DNA of 53,804 nt from an uncultured Erysipelotrichaceae bacterium. Lineage in GTDB: Bacteria; Bacillota_I; Bacilli_A; Erysipelotrichales; Erysipelotrichaceae. The DNA is taken from the NCBI GenBank assembly GCA_902761625.1, contig CACWLH010000008.1, positions 1-53,804 on the forward strand, written 5' to 3'. Within the stretch, counting starts at the first letter, position 1, and every line of letters starts with the position of its first letter. Below the pieces are notes generated by a model. That model was given only the letters and a program-made list of their open reading frames with translations, was not told the origin of the DNA and did not search any database. The translations under genes were made by a program, and so were the position numbers. This document shows, in pieces, positions 42,996 through 51,171 of the stretch.

Positions 42996-43033
42996 GTTTC
43001 CTCTATTGGAAACAGACGAATAATTGGTATAAT
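42996..43033 (+). promoter_or_regulatory. Promoter of the C11 protease gene, with overlapping inverted repeat
   Basis: TTGGAA (43006-43011), 16 nt and TATAAT (43028-43033). The inverted repeat GTTTCC (42996-43001) / GGAAAC (43008-43013) overlaps the -35 and could be a regulator site. Confidence 0.65.
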
Positions 43034-43069
43034 CAATCGTGGTTGAATTTTTAATAATGGAGGAATCAT

Positions 43070-45715
43070 ATGATATATCTGCTGTTCATCGGTATGCCTG
43101 TTGTGTTTCTTCTGCTCATGATCATTCATATGATCAGCTATCGGGGAATCCTTGGCAAAATGGGACTCAGGAAGTTCTATGCGCTCATTCCTTTCTGGGC
43201 GGAGAAGAAAATCGGCGACACGATGTTTGAAACACGATATGCCTTCAGGCATCCGTTTCTGTTCATGCTTCTGTTTATTGCAGCAGCGATGTATTTCAAT
43301 CCGTTTGCGGCACGCGTCGCACCCAGCCAGAAGTTCTACGGTCTCTTATTTCTGGGCTTTGCCTTTATCAACTATTACGGATATCTGACTCGCCTGTACT
43401 GGAGACTTGGCAAATCATTCGGAAAGGGCATATTCTTCCGGATTTTTATGATTATCTGTCCGGCTCCGTTTCTGCTTGCGCTCGGATACACAAAGATCGC
43501 TTTCCTGCATGGCACACCGATCAGGCTCGGCCTGCTGCGTCCCAAGGCATGGTTCCGTTATCTGATGCGTTTTGGATCGATTCTGTTCTTCTTAGGTGAA
43601 GCAGCGCTGATCTCGATGCTTGTCGCCTTCATGATGATCAAAGTGAAAACACCGAGGATCATTATTGATTCGCTTCTGCAGGACAATTACGCAAAAACAA
43701 AAGATATCACTGGAGACGGGTCGGAAATTCTGCGTGAAGAGAATATGCAGGACAACTATGCACAGTTCGCCTCAATCAAGCCTTCCCGTGACAAATTCTT
43801 TGAAGATAAATCGGATGTTGAATCCGTGGTTGTCATGGAATATGTCATCGGATCCGACCTTGAAAACAAAATCGGCTCCGCTTCAGGCAATCTGAAACAG
43901 ATCGCGGATGCGACAAAGCAGGGGAGTGCCCTGAAATTTGTCATGGAATGCGGCGGTTCCTACCGCTGGTTCACGAACGGTATTGAAGAGAATTCAGTCG
44001 GCCGTTATGTCATGGAAAACGGAAAACTGAACAAGGTGATGGATATTGATCAATATACAACCATGTCCAGTAAAGATGAGCTGCTTGACTTCATCAAGTG
44101 GACAAAAGAGAATTTCCCGGCGGACCGCTATATGCTGGTTCTCTGGGACCATGGCGGAGGCCTTTCTTCCGGTTATGGCCAGGATGATCTGAACAAACGA
44201 AAAGACGGTTCAGGCAGCACCATCATGGTGGATGAGATTGTTTCCGCAATCAAAGATTCCGGTATGAAGTTTGACTTGATCGGTTTCGATGCATGTCTGA
44301 TGCAGGATATTGAAATTGCAAAGCTCCTGGAACCGTATGCGGATTATTATCTGGCTGCCGAAGAAAGCGAACCGTCGGGCGGATGGTTCTATACTTCCGC
44401 ATTCTCAAAGCTTGCCAAAGATCCGACGATTTCCACTGAAGAGTTCGCCAGGGAAGTCATCGGAACATATGATGCATACAACGTGCATATGGCAGCTGAA
44501 ACAGAGCGGAACAAATTCACGCTGTCTCTGGTTGATCTGACTTATGTCAATCCGGCATATGAAAAGCTTGAACAGCTCTTCACCAAACAGCAGGAAGCGA
44601 TTCTTGCGTCTGAGGCGGATTATGCTGATATATCACTGGCCGCAAACAGTTCGTATACATTCATGAACAGCGAACAGATTGACCTGGTGAATTATCTGGA
44701 TAATCTGCGGATGTCGGATTATAACGATTCGGTGATGAGCGAAAGTGAACTCCGTGAACTCACCGCTTATGTCCAGGCATGCATTGTGGCCCGCAACCGC
44801 GGATGCGCAGACGGAATCAACGGTCTTGCCTTCACATTCCCGTACCAATCTCTTGCAACATTCACCGATTGCTGGGAGCAGCTGAAAAGCAACGGCCTTG
44901 CAAAGCAGGAAGACTTCTATACGGATTTCTTCTCGATTATGGCAGCCAGCAGGGAGATCAGTATTCCTGAAGACAGTCCTTTGTATGATCTGATCGAACT
45001 GATCGATTTCAAGAAAGAGGAGTGGTATAAACCCGGATTTGAAAATTATGTCACCACCCAGCCGATCATTGAGATTCCGGTCCGTGAAAACGGAGAAGGC
45101 TATTCACTGGAACTCTCTGACAGTGTATGGGATATCATCTCCGATGAAAGACAGTATTTCTTCCAGGAAAGTGAAAAAGGCCTCAGATATCTCGGATCAG
45201 ACTATCCGGGTATGAGAGACGAAAAAGGGCATCCCATGATCTCAACCGACGGAACCTGGATATCCATTGACGGCCATCCGGTCTTCTATGAACCGACCGG
45301 TATGCGTGCAGATAAAAACGGTGATGTCTATACAGGTTACACCAAAGCGATTCTGAACAGAAAAACAGAAGTTATGCTGTATATCGAATGGGAACCGTCT
45401 GATAATCTTAACGAGCCAACTTCAGGAAGAATCATCGGCTATGATGAGATTGATAATGAAGATGCCTTCATGGAGAAGGGACATAACCAGCTTGAAGCAG
45501 GTGAAACACTGGACTTCCTGTTTGATTACTATGATGAGGAAGGAAACAGTCTCGGTTCAGAAACCGCATTCCGCACATACCGCGTCAGGCAGCCTAACAA
45601 TGTGAAAGTGACTGACGAGGCGCTCGGCAGCTGCACACTGCGTCATGGTATACTTCTTACTGATGTCTATCAGAGACAGTTCCAGTCTGAAATCATCGTG
45701 ACTGATATCAACTGA
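43070..45715 (+). CDS. Membrane-anchored clostripain-family (C11) cysteine peptidase
   Basis: This 881-residue protein has two parts. The first ~190 residues hold about five hydrophobic segments with basic loops; RKFYALIPFW resembles small membrane proteins of the DUF5684 type. From about residue 250 to 620 is a C11 peptidase domain, with the catalytic His in YMLVLWDHGGGLSSGYG and the catalytic Cys in FDLIGFDACLMQDIEIA, the caspase-like clan CD dyad. Activation in this family is by autocleavage after Arg or Lys. The last ~230 residues are beta-rich and unassigned. Secreted clostripains carry signal peptides, so a multi-pass anchor is unusual. Which side of the membrane the peptidase faces is not clear from the charge pattern. 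GGAGGA precedes the ATG. It is monocistronic. Confidence 0.85.
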   Translation: MIYLLFIGMPVVFLLLMIIHMISYRGILGKMGLRKFYALIPFWAEKKIGDTMFETRYAFRHPFLFMLLFIAAAMYFNPFAARVAPSQKFYGLLFLGFAFINYYGYLTRLYWRLGKSFGKGIFFRIFMIICPAPFLLALGYTKIAFLHGTPIRLGLLRPKAWFRYLMRFGSILFFLGEAALISMLVAFMMIKVKTPRIIIDSLLQDNYAKTKDITGDGSEILREENMQDNYAQFASIKPSRDKFFEDKSDVESVVVMEYVIGSDLENKIGSASGNLKQIADATKQGSALKFVMECGGSYRWFTNGIEENSVGRYVMENGKLNKVMDIDQYTTMSSKDELLDFIKWTKENFPADRYMLVLWDHGGGLSSGYGQDDLNKRKDGSGSTIMVDEIVSAIKDSGMKFDLIGFDACLMQDIEIAKLLEPYADYYLAAEESEPSGGWFYTSAFSKLAKDPTISTEEFAREVIGTYDAYNVHMAAETERNKFTLSLVDLTYVNPAYEKLEQLFTKQQEAILASEADYADISLAANSSYTFMNSEQIDLVNYLDNLRMSDYNDSVMSESELRELTAYVQACIVARNRGCADGINGLAFTFPYQSLATFTDCWEQLKSNGLAKQEDFYTDFFSIMAASREISIPEDSPLYDLIELIDFKKEEWYKPGFENYVTTQPIIEIPVRENGEGYSLELSDSVWDIISDERQYFFQESEKGLRYLGSDYPGMRDEKGHPMISTDGTWISIDGHPVFYEPTGMRADKNGDVYTGYTKAILNRKTEVMLYIEWEPSDNLNEPTSGRIIGYDEIDNEDAFMEKGHNQLEAGETLDFLFDYYDEEGNSLGSETAFRTYRVRQPNNVKVTDEALGSCTLRHGILLTDVYQRQFQSEIIVTDIN

Positions 45716-45742
45716 ACACTGCAAACACACAACAGAGATCTG

Positions 45743-45775
45743 ATCCCGGCATATCAACGTGCCGGGATTTTTATA
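45743..45775 (+). terminator. Terminator of the C11 protease gene
   Basis: ATCCCGGCA (45743-45751) pairs with TGCCGGGAT (45760-45768), followed by TTTTAT. Confidence 0.9.
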
Positions 45776-45870
45776 TGGGGCACATCACTGCTGAACATGC
45801 GTACACGCAGCATTGATCTGTATTGAATCCTGAATCACTCACAGACAGATGCAGGAAACTGCGGATTGAA

Positions 45871-45879
45871 TGATACAAT
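45871..45879 (+). promoter_or_regulatory. Extended -10 promoter of the zinc-ribbon/YbjQ gene
   Basis: TGATACAAT (TG-n-TACAAT) 27 nt before the start codon. No clear -35. Confidence 0.45.
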
Positions 45880-45905
45880 GAGTTTAAGTACAAGGAGAAT
45901 CAATC

Positions 45906-46556
45906 ATGGCAAAATATGCTTGTTTCTGCACCGGCTGCAATACGTTTCAGTTTTCTCCATGGGGCGTCAGAGAGTGTCCGGCCTGCAGCGGCCGTCTGAT
46001 TCAGTCAAGAGTTGAGCAATGGGGATTTGAATCCATGACCACGGAAAAGAAATATACAACTTTTCTGCCTTTGGTAAAGGAAGACTCACCTGAATACAAG
46101 CTGCTGCTTGCGGGAACTGAAAGTCATGAAAAAGTCAGATATCTTCAGCAGAAAATGTATGAGGATGAATTGTCCAAAGAAGAAGCGCGCAAGCATGCAT
46201 TTGCAGAGATGACGATTGCTTTGGAATCTTCTTTTGAAGATGCAAAAATAGTGAAAAGGGGCGGATGCATTTTTGCGGAAGCGATCACGACTTTACCCAG
46301 AACTGTCAGCTTCGAGTCAGAATCCGGAAAGAATCAGCTGACCGATGCCATCGCAGAAGCCAGAAACAAGGCTTTGGAACAACTGAAGGAAAAAGCTTTT
46401 GAACTTGGCTGCAATGCCATCATCAGCCTGGATTTTGATTATTTGACACTGGATTGGGAAAGATCTCCGGCAATCGATAAAAGTGTCCATATCAAAGAGA
46501 ATTATGTGATCTGTGCAACCGCCAAGGCAACGGCAGTCGTGCTGGAAAAAATCTGA
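45906..46556 (+). CDS. Zinc-ribbon protein with YbjQ-like domain
   Basis: This is a 216-residue cytoplasmic protein. Residues 6-28 form a zinc ribbon (C-x2-C at CTGC and C-x2-C at CPAC). The middle (~50-105) is helical and unassigned. The C-terminal ~100 residues resemble the YbjQ/DUF74 heavy-metal-binding-like fold: AKIVKRGGCIFAEAITTL, then AIAEARNKALEQLKEKAFELGCNAIISLDFDY, then YVICATAKATAVVL. YbjQ homologs form pentamers of unknown function. The start follows CAAGGAGAA. It is the last plus-strand gene before the gene-free region, with its terminator at 46602. Confidence 0.75.
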   Translation: MAKYACFCTGCNTFQFSPWGVRECPACSGRLIQSRVEQWGFESMTTEKKYTTFLPLVKEDSPEYKLLLAGTESHEKVRYLQQKMYEDELSKEEARKHAFAEMTIALESSFEDAKIVKRGGCIFAEAITTLPRTVSFESESGKNQLTDAIAEARNKALEQLKEKAFELGCNAIISLDFDYLTLDWERSPAIDKSVHIKENYVICATAKATAVVLEKI

Positions 46557-46601
46557 ATCTCTTATATAAACGGATACGGCAATCAAATCATTTACGATAC
46601 G

Positions 46602-46628
46602 AGGAGGCTCTGAGCAGCTTCCTTTTTT
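46602..46628 (+). terminator. Terminator of the zinc-ribbon/YbjQ gene
   Basis: GGAGGCT, loop CTGAGC and AGCTTCC (one G-T pair) followed by T6. Confidence 0.75.
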
Positions 46629-46651
46629 GTGTGATTACGCAGACCGGTGCA

Positions 46652-46741
46652 ATTCTTATTTTGATAAGACACGTGTTCCTGGAAGCAACATTCATGATCA
46701 GTCACAATTGTGATTTAGATGAATCACTGATTCTTATTTTG
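46652..46741. repeat. 12-bp direct repeat, two copies
   Basis: ATTCTTATTTTG occurs at 46652-46663 and 46730-46741, 78 bp apart. A looser third version (ATTCATATTTGG) lies near 46775. No gene is linked. Confidence 0.45.
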
Positions 46742-46862
46742 GATCAGATCCGAATCATTGTTACTCCGGGCTTGATTCATATTTGGTCATGATAGGGGCT
46801 TTTTTGATATAAGAGGTGGCATCAGCCCGGCCGTCTGAACAGGCTGATTTAATTCTCTATTA

Positions 46863-46890
46863 AATTCGCATAACATACATTATGCGAAGT
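46863..46890. other. dif: Candidate dif site (XerC/XerD recombination site)
   Basis: AATTCGCATAA-CATACA-TTATGCGAAGT has the 11-6-11 layout of bacterial dif. TTCGCATAA (46865-46873) and TTATGCGAA (46880-46888) are perfect 9-bp inverted arms around a 6-bp centre. The left arm shares CGCATAA with the E. coli XerC arm, and the right arm keeps the TTATG start of XerD arms; against the B. subtilis site I count about 19 of 28 matches by eye. It lies in gene-free DNA where gene orientation converges, and an intact xerD is 9 kb away. Confidence 0.8.
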
Positions 46891-46923
46891 AATAATGAAT
46901 TACAATATAAATCGGTCTTAAAA

Positions 46924-46968
46924 ATATCCACATTGAGTTTTCCACATTCAGCAAAGCCGTTTTCAACA
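46924..46968 (+). other. Cluster of DnaA-box-like 9-mers
   Basis: ATATCCACA (46924-46932), TTTTCCACA (46938-46946) and TTTTCAACA (46960-46968) match TTATCCACA with one, one and two changes, all in the same orientation. They lie just right of the dif-like site. In A+T-rich DNA, chance matches are possible. Confidence 0.35.
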
Positions 46969-47443
46969 GTTTTTAATGACTAGGTTGTCAATTGTGTTTC
47001 AGGTCTTTAACTGAGCTTTTTATGTATTGTTCTGTGATTGATCGCTGTATTTCATTTTCTGTTTTCGATCCATTCATTACCCGCTCATGAATATTCGTTA
47101 TTTCATTACAATGCACGCTGATGTTTCAATTGATGACCAGTTGTATATTGATCCGAATATTATTTGTCAGAATCTTTCAGCAGCGTTTCATATATGCCTG
47201 ATTCGTTCATCCAGTACTGGCTGATGTTTTGTTTTCGAAGATCTGGTGTTTTTGAATGTTGTATTGCGTATTGCTGACAAAACGATTTAAGAATTCGTCA
47301 TTTATTCATACATCCGGCGCCGCACTGACAGATTTTAATGTGCAGCTGGCTTCAGCGGTCTGATCCGGCTGATTTTACATAAACTGATATCTATTGATAT
47401 CTAGTAAAAATGTAAAAATTTTCATATAAATTGCATACAACAT

Positions 47444-47483
47444 AAAAAAAGGCATCATAAGCAAATTTGCTGCTGAATGCCTT
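47444..47483 (-). terminator. Terminator of the acidic-protein gene
   Basis: On the minus strand AAGGCAT and ATGCCTT (plus 47449-47455 and 47477-47483) enclose an inner hairpin AGCAAATTTGCT (47460-47471), and T7 follows. Confidence 0.85.
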
Positions 47484-47513
47484 GTCAGTCTCTATAAAAC
47501 GGTTTAAAACGGA

Positions 47514-48023
47514 TCAGCCATTGATAATATCGTCGATTGAGATGAACGGACTTTCATCACTTGCGATGGCTTCTTCAGGAACTGTGATGACTGATACCTT
47601 TTCGGTTGACGCACCGGGATATGAAGCGATCATGCTGGCGACATACGGCTCTTTCGGCTTACTGGCCAGTTCTTTCTGCTTTTTGAGGAATTCCTCATTG
47701 ATTGCGATCAGCTCGCCGATGGTCAGCTCATCCGGATCGAATTCATAATCGCTTCTGACATCGTCCTGACTGCTGCCGGTCAATGATTCGATTCTGTCAT
47801 CGGTATGATCCTGGACCGCTTTGGTCAGATGTGTCATACGGGTTGCTGCGGTTTCATAATCCTTCAGCATTGTCGTATTTTCCATCCCATACATCATGGT
47901 CAGATCATTCAGTGTAAACGATCCGGTTGCACAGCTGTCGGTTTTATGATCTGTATATTTCCTGTACTCATTATCAAAGAATGAATTGTTTTCATCGAAT
48001 CGATTGTTACGGTCTTCGCTCAT
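47514..48023 (-). CDS. Acidic protein of unknown function next to the dif-like site
   Basis: This is a 169-residue protein I do not recognise. It is strongly acidic (for example SSQDDVRSDYEFDPDELTIGELIAINEEF), with no signal peptide or membrane segment. The first ~30 residues are polar and probably disordered (DRNNRFDENNSFFDNEYRKY). A helical middle (ENTTMLKDYETAATRMTHLTKAVQDHTDD) and a C-terminus ending in ISIDDIING follow. The start at 48023 has a GGAGG Shine-Dalgarno; the ATG at 48071 adds 16 residues without one. It is monocistronic with its own terminator and is the first minus-strand gene beyond the gene-free region. Whether it has a role in chromosome segregation is only a positional guess. 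Confidence 0.7.
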   Translation of the reverse strand: MSEDRNNRFDENNSFFDNEYRKYTDHKTDSCATGSFTLNDLTMMYGMENTTMLKDYETAATRMTHLTKAVQDHTDDRIESLTGSSQDDVRSDYEFDPDELTIGELIAINEEFLKKQKELASKPKEPYVASMIASYPGASTEKVSVITVPEEAIASDESPFISIDDIING

Positions 48024-48147
48024 AAATGCCTCCGGCTGTTTTATATAGTATAGCATTATGTTCAGAAACAATCTTCACACATTTACAGGCTGTTTCAGCT
48101 GATTTAAGGCATGGTTTCATTAATACGGGTATGTAATCATCTGATAC

Positions 48148-48175
48148 GTAAAAAGCCCTTATACGGGCTTTCTGA
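48148..48175 (-). terminator. Terminator of the HU gene
   Basis: AAAGCCC (48152-48158) and GGGCTTT (48165-48171) around TTATAC. The T run on the minus strand (TTTTTACG) serves the HU gene. Confidence 0.85.
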
Positions 48176-48186
48176 TGTGTTATCGC

Positions 48187-48468
48187 TTATTTTACGTACT
48201 CTTTCAGGTTCTTTGAGGCCTTGAATGCCGGAATCCTTACAGGCAATATATCGATTTTTTCCTTTGTCTGCGGATTGATTCCGGTTCTGCCGGCTCTTTC
48301 CCTGACTTCAAACTTTCCGAAACCGGAAATTTCAACTTTATTTCCATCTTTGAGCGTTTCACTGATCGTATCAAACAGAAGATCCACAATCGACGCTGCT
48401 TCTTTTTTTGTCAGATGATGTTCGGAAGCGATGATTTCCGATAAGACTTTTTTGTTGATTGCTGTCAT
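48187..48468 (-). CDS. hup: HU-family DNA-binding protein
   Basis: This 93-residue histone-like protein bends and compacts DNA as a dimer. N-terminal helices (NKKVLSEIIASEHHLTKKEAASIVDLLFDTISETL) precede the beta-arm with the signature GFGKFEVRERAGRTGINPQTKEKI, the conserved Pro at the arm tip, and a last helix AFKASKNLKEYVK. The length is normal for HU. GGAGG precedes the ATG. It has its own promoter and terminator. Confidence 0.95.
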   Translation of the reverse strand: MTAINKKVLSEIIASEHHLTKKEAASIVDLLFDTISETLKDGNKVEISGFGKFEVRERAGRTGINPQTKEKIDILPVRIPAFKASKNLKEYVK

Positions 48469-48494
48469 ATTTCAATTCCTCCGTTCGAATATCG

Positions 48495-48522
48495 ATTATA
48501 CAACGCACAAAGTTCAATACAA
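48495..48522 (-). promoter_or_regulatory. Promoter of the HU gene
   Basis: On the minus strand TTGTAT (plus 48517-48522), 16 nt and TATAAT (plus 48495-48500). Confidence 0.7.
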
Positions 48523-48550
48523 TACTTGACATGCTGCGGGTTCAGTCTAA

Positions 48551-48573
48551 AAAAACGCCCGCAGGCGTTTTTC
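48551..48573. terminator. Terminator of the sugar operon, usable in both directions
   Basis: AAAACGCC (48552-48559), CGCA and GGCGTTTT (48564-48571) give a perfect stem with A and T runs outside. It abuts the stop codon of the epimerase gene at 48572. Confidence 0.88.
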
Positions 48574-49267
48574 ATTTCTGACCGTAATAGGCATTCGGAC
48601 CGTGCTTGCGCATATAATGCTTGTCCAGAACATACTTTGCAATGGATGCTTCCGGATTGAGCATTAATGTTCTCAGATCCATCTCCGCCACAGTTTCCAT
48701 GACCACCGCATTATATACTGCATTGGCCGGTGATGTGCCCCAGGCAAACGGTCCGTGATTCTTTACAACGATGCCCGGCACTGCCATCGGATCATAGCCG
48801 AGCGCATCGATCGTTTCAATGATCACTTTGCCGGTGTTCTTTTCATATGCTTCCTCAACTTCTTCACGGCTGAGCTCTCTGGTGCATGGAATATCACCAT
48901 AGAAATAGTCCGCATGGGTTGTTCCGAGTGCCGGAATCGGCATGCCGGCCTGGGCAAAAGCCACGGCATTGATGCTGTGGGTATGGACAATGCCCTTGAT
49001 ATCCGGATATCTTCTGTAAAGCTCCAGATGGGTCGCGGTGTCACTGCTCGGCTTCCATTTTCCTTCGCATCTTTCGCCGCTTTCAAGATCAACTACGACC
49101 ATATCCTCCCAGCTCATACCGTCATAATCAACGCCGCTGGGTTTGATCACCATATATTTCCGATCTTCACTGATGCCGGAGACATTGCCCCATGTATAGA
49201 TGACAATTCCCCTTCTGACAAGTTCAAGATTTGATTCACAGACTGATTTTTTCAGTTCTTCAAGCAT
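48572..49267 (-). CDS. ulaF: L-ribulose-5-phosphate 4-epimerase (AraD/UlaF type)
   Basis: This 231-residue class II aldolase-family epimerase converts L-ribulose 5-phosphate to D-xylulose 5-phosphate, feeding the pentose phosphate pathway. Substrate and metal motifs are [27 protein letters not shown] (residues ~26-52), the zinc pair in IVHTHS (about 95-97) and the third His in [11 protein letters not shown]. Tyr and His in the C-terminal [15 protein letters not shown] complete the family pattern. It is the last gene of the minus-strand operon and overlaps the 3-epimerase gene by 8 nt. AraD and UlaF are close homologs; the UlaE and UlaG neighbours favour the ascorbate-type name. Confidence 0.9.
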   Translation of the reverse strand: MLEELKKSVCESNLELVRRGIVIYTWGNVSGISEDRKYMVIKPSGVDYDGMSWEDMVVVDLESGERCEGKWKPSSDTATHLELYRRYPDIKGIVHTHSINAVAFAQAGMPIPALGTTHADYFYGDIPCTRELSREEVEEAYEKNTGKVIIETIDALGYDPMAVPGIVVKNHGPFAWGTSPANAVYNAVVMETVAEMDLRTLMLNPEASIAKYVLDKHYMRKHGPNAYYGQK

Positions 49268-50108
49268 TTTCGGCCTCCCTGATCACATTGCGCAGGAATT
49301 CATTGGATTCCCTGATAACTTTCATATAGTCCTGACCGCTTTGATACCAGAATTCACCGGTGAACATTCTGACACCCATATCCAGGGCAGCTTTGACACA
49401 CGGCACATATTCGGTATGTCCGCCGGTTCCGTAGTTCATATCACGGTAGATCCCCGGAAGTGTTTCCTTCAGATGAACCGCAAAGGTATGTCCCTTCCCC
49501 TTTTTCAATTCCTCAGTCACATCAAAGCCATACAGAACCGCGGCATTTTTCAGATTGCCGATATCGGGATAAACACCAAGCCACGGAGAGCCGATCAGAT
49601 CCACATATTTCATGATTTTTGTGACGGTATCCATGAACGGGGTTTCCATCGATTCAAAGGCAAGAACGATGCCTTTTGATGCGGCATAGGTCGTCGCAAT
49701 TCTCAGATTGTCCGTGAAATAGCGGACGGTCTGCTCATTTCCTTCCTCATAATAGACATCATAACCGGCCAGCTGAATGATCGGTATGCCGGCATTGGCG
49801 GCGAAATCAACCGCTTTGAACATGATGTACATGGAGCGCTCACGGATCTTAGGGTCCATCGATCCCATCGGATATTTTCTGTGACCGGACAGGCACATCG
49901 TACGGATCGGAGTATTCATCTTCCTTGCCAGTTCACCAAGCGCATTCTGTTCATCAAAGCTCATATCAAGACGGGCAAGGCGCGCATCGGTTTCATCGAT
50001 GCTGATCTCAAAGCGGTCAAATCCGCATTCATGCGTGATCGCAAACATTTCCTCGAAGCTGAAGCCTGAAGGAATTGCCTTTTCATATAATGCCAGTGAA
50101 ACACTCAT
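49260..50108 (-). CDS. ulaE: L-xylulose-5-phosphate 3-epimerase (UlaE/SgbU type)
   Basis: This ~282-residue TIM-barrel isomerase of the AP endonuclease 2 family converts L-xylulose 5-phosphate to L-ribulose 5-phosphate. Family hallmarks are LALYEKAIP at the start, [85 protein letters not shown] and FTGEFWY, which carry the metal-binding Glu, Asp and His. I prefer the ATG at 50108 because GAGG lies 7 nt before it; the ATG at 50114 is too close to that site. It sits between the VCBS-like gene and ulaF, its product feeding the 4-epimerase. Confidence 0.92.
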   Translation of the reverse strand: MSVSLALYEKAIPSGFSFEEMFAITHECGFDRFEISIDETDARLARLDMSFDEQNALGELARKMNTPIRTMCLSGHRKYPMGSMDPKIRERSMYIMFKAVDFAANAGIPIIQLAGYDVYYEEGNEQTVRYFTDNLRIATTYAASKGIVLAFESMETPFMDTVTKIMKYVDLIGSPWLGVYPDIGNLKNAAVLYGFDVTEELKKGKGHTFAVHLKETLPGIYRDMNYGTGGHTEYVPCVKAALDMGVRMFTGEFWYQSGQDYMKVIRESNEFLRNVIREAENA

Positions 50109-50110
50109 AT

Positions 50111-51171
50111 TCATTCCTCACTCAGCTCATACAGAGCAATTTCATCGGTTTCACGGTTGGCAGCCAGCAGCATATCCTTGCCTTCATATGAGTAATACAT
50201 GCAGTTGGCCGGTCCGGCTCCCTGATCAAGAATGCTGACCTGATAGGAACCGTCTTTGTATTCCAGTGCGATCAGTTCCATCTGATCCTGCCGGTTGCCG
50301 ACAAATGCGACATTGCGGCCATTGACAAAGCCGCCGTAAATGGCATGGATGAACGGCATTTTCACATCACGCTCATAGACTTTCTCAAATGAAACGTTGT
50401 TCTTTTTGTACACAGACAGCGTGTCGCCATGGAACGGAAACAGCACAAGCAGTTCCGCACAAGCAGTTCCCGTTCGCCGTCATTGTCAAAGTCGAGATAC
50501 AGCACATCGCTTGCCGGTGTTTCCAGCAGACATTCGGCGCTGCACTCTGAATCATACAGTTCAGGCGGACATACTTTATAGACGCCGTTTTCAGTGCCGA
50601 CCACCGCGAATGAGGAGCCGTCCGCATTTTCATGAACCGCGAATCCATGATTCTTATACAGGCCTGAAACAAGCGGAGTCAGCTCAAGCTGATGATCCTC
50701 ATTGAATTCCAGAAGGCTTTCCGGCAGTTTTGCTGTCCAGATTCTGCCCGGACATGTCCAGTCATTTTTGAAGGCGTGGGCGGATTTCAATGTGCATGCG
50801 ACCAGATACTTTCCGGTGATGTTTTCAATGATTCCGAAACGGTGCACAAACGGAAGATCACATAATACATGACATTTCCAGCCGCTATCTTCTCTTGTAT
50901 AGTAGACAATCTTTGCCTGTGCGGAATCATTGGGAGAATAGAATTTCTGGGTTGCCAGCAGGACATCCTCAGTACCATGAAACTGCAGCAATGTCATGAC
51001 GCCGCCGGGTCCTTCCCATAAGGTGTCCGCTTTTTCTCCGTCCATGGTGAATGAATAGCACGGATCCGTCTTTTCAGCAGCGACAATCAGATGATTCAGT
51101 CCGTCGTATTCATATGCTGCGCATGCATAGCACTTGTTCAGTGAGCCTATGACTTTCTTTTCAGCTTTCAT
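50111..51171 (-). pseudogene. VCBS/FG-GAP-like beta-propeller protein, frameshifted by a 14-bp duplication
   Basis: Two minus-strand frames (51171 to ~50460, then on to 50111) make one protein of 348 residues once one copy of an exact 14-bp tandem repeat (50443-50470) is removed; the join then reads DNDGERELLVLFPFHGDTL. It has repeated beta strands and a calcium-loop-like DFDNDGERELLV, as in VCBS/FG-GAP propellers. No signal peptide is visible, so it is cytoplasmic. It overlaps the kinase gene by 11 nt and the ulaE start. As sequenced, translation would stop early in the wrong frame at 50362. Its function in the sugar operon is unknown. Confidence 0.8.
50443..50470. repeat. Exact tandem duplication of 14 bp
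   Basis: GCACAAGCAGTTCC occurs at 50443-50456 and again at 50457-50470 without a gap. Deleting one copy restores the reading frame of the surrounding gene. Confidence 0.95.

Larger units (their letters stand above)
46557..47513. other. Gene-free A+T-rich stretch at the convergence of gene orientations
   Basis: No credible coding sequence is visible in these 957 bases on either strand. The contents are a terminator at each end, a 12-bp direct repeat, a dif-like inverted repeat and a small group of DnaA-box-like sequences. Genes to the left are almost all plus, and all genes to the right are minus. In Bacillota that pattern marks the replication terminus. Confidence 0.7.

Noticed and set aside
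47089..47226. Short ORF (about 45 codons, MNIRYFITMHADVS...) in the gene-free region
   Set aside because: No ribosome site, no family resemblance, and isolated in A+T-rich DNA. It could be a gene remnant but nothing supports that.
46557..47513. Replication origin, suggested by the DnaA-box-like sequences
   Set aside because: Gene orientations converge here instead of diverging, no dnaA/dnaN/rpmH neighbours are present, and the inverted repeat matches dif.
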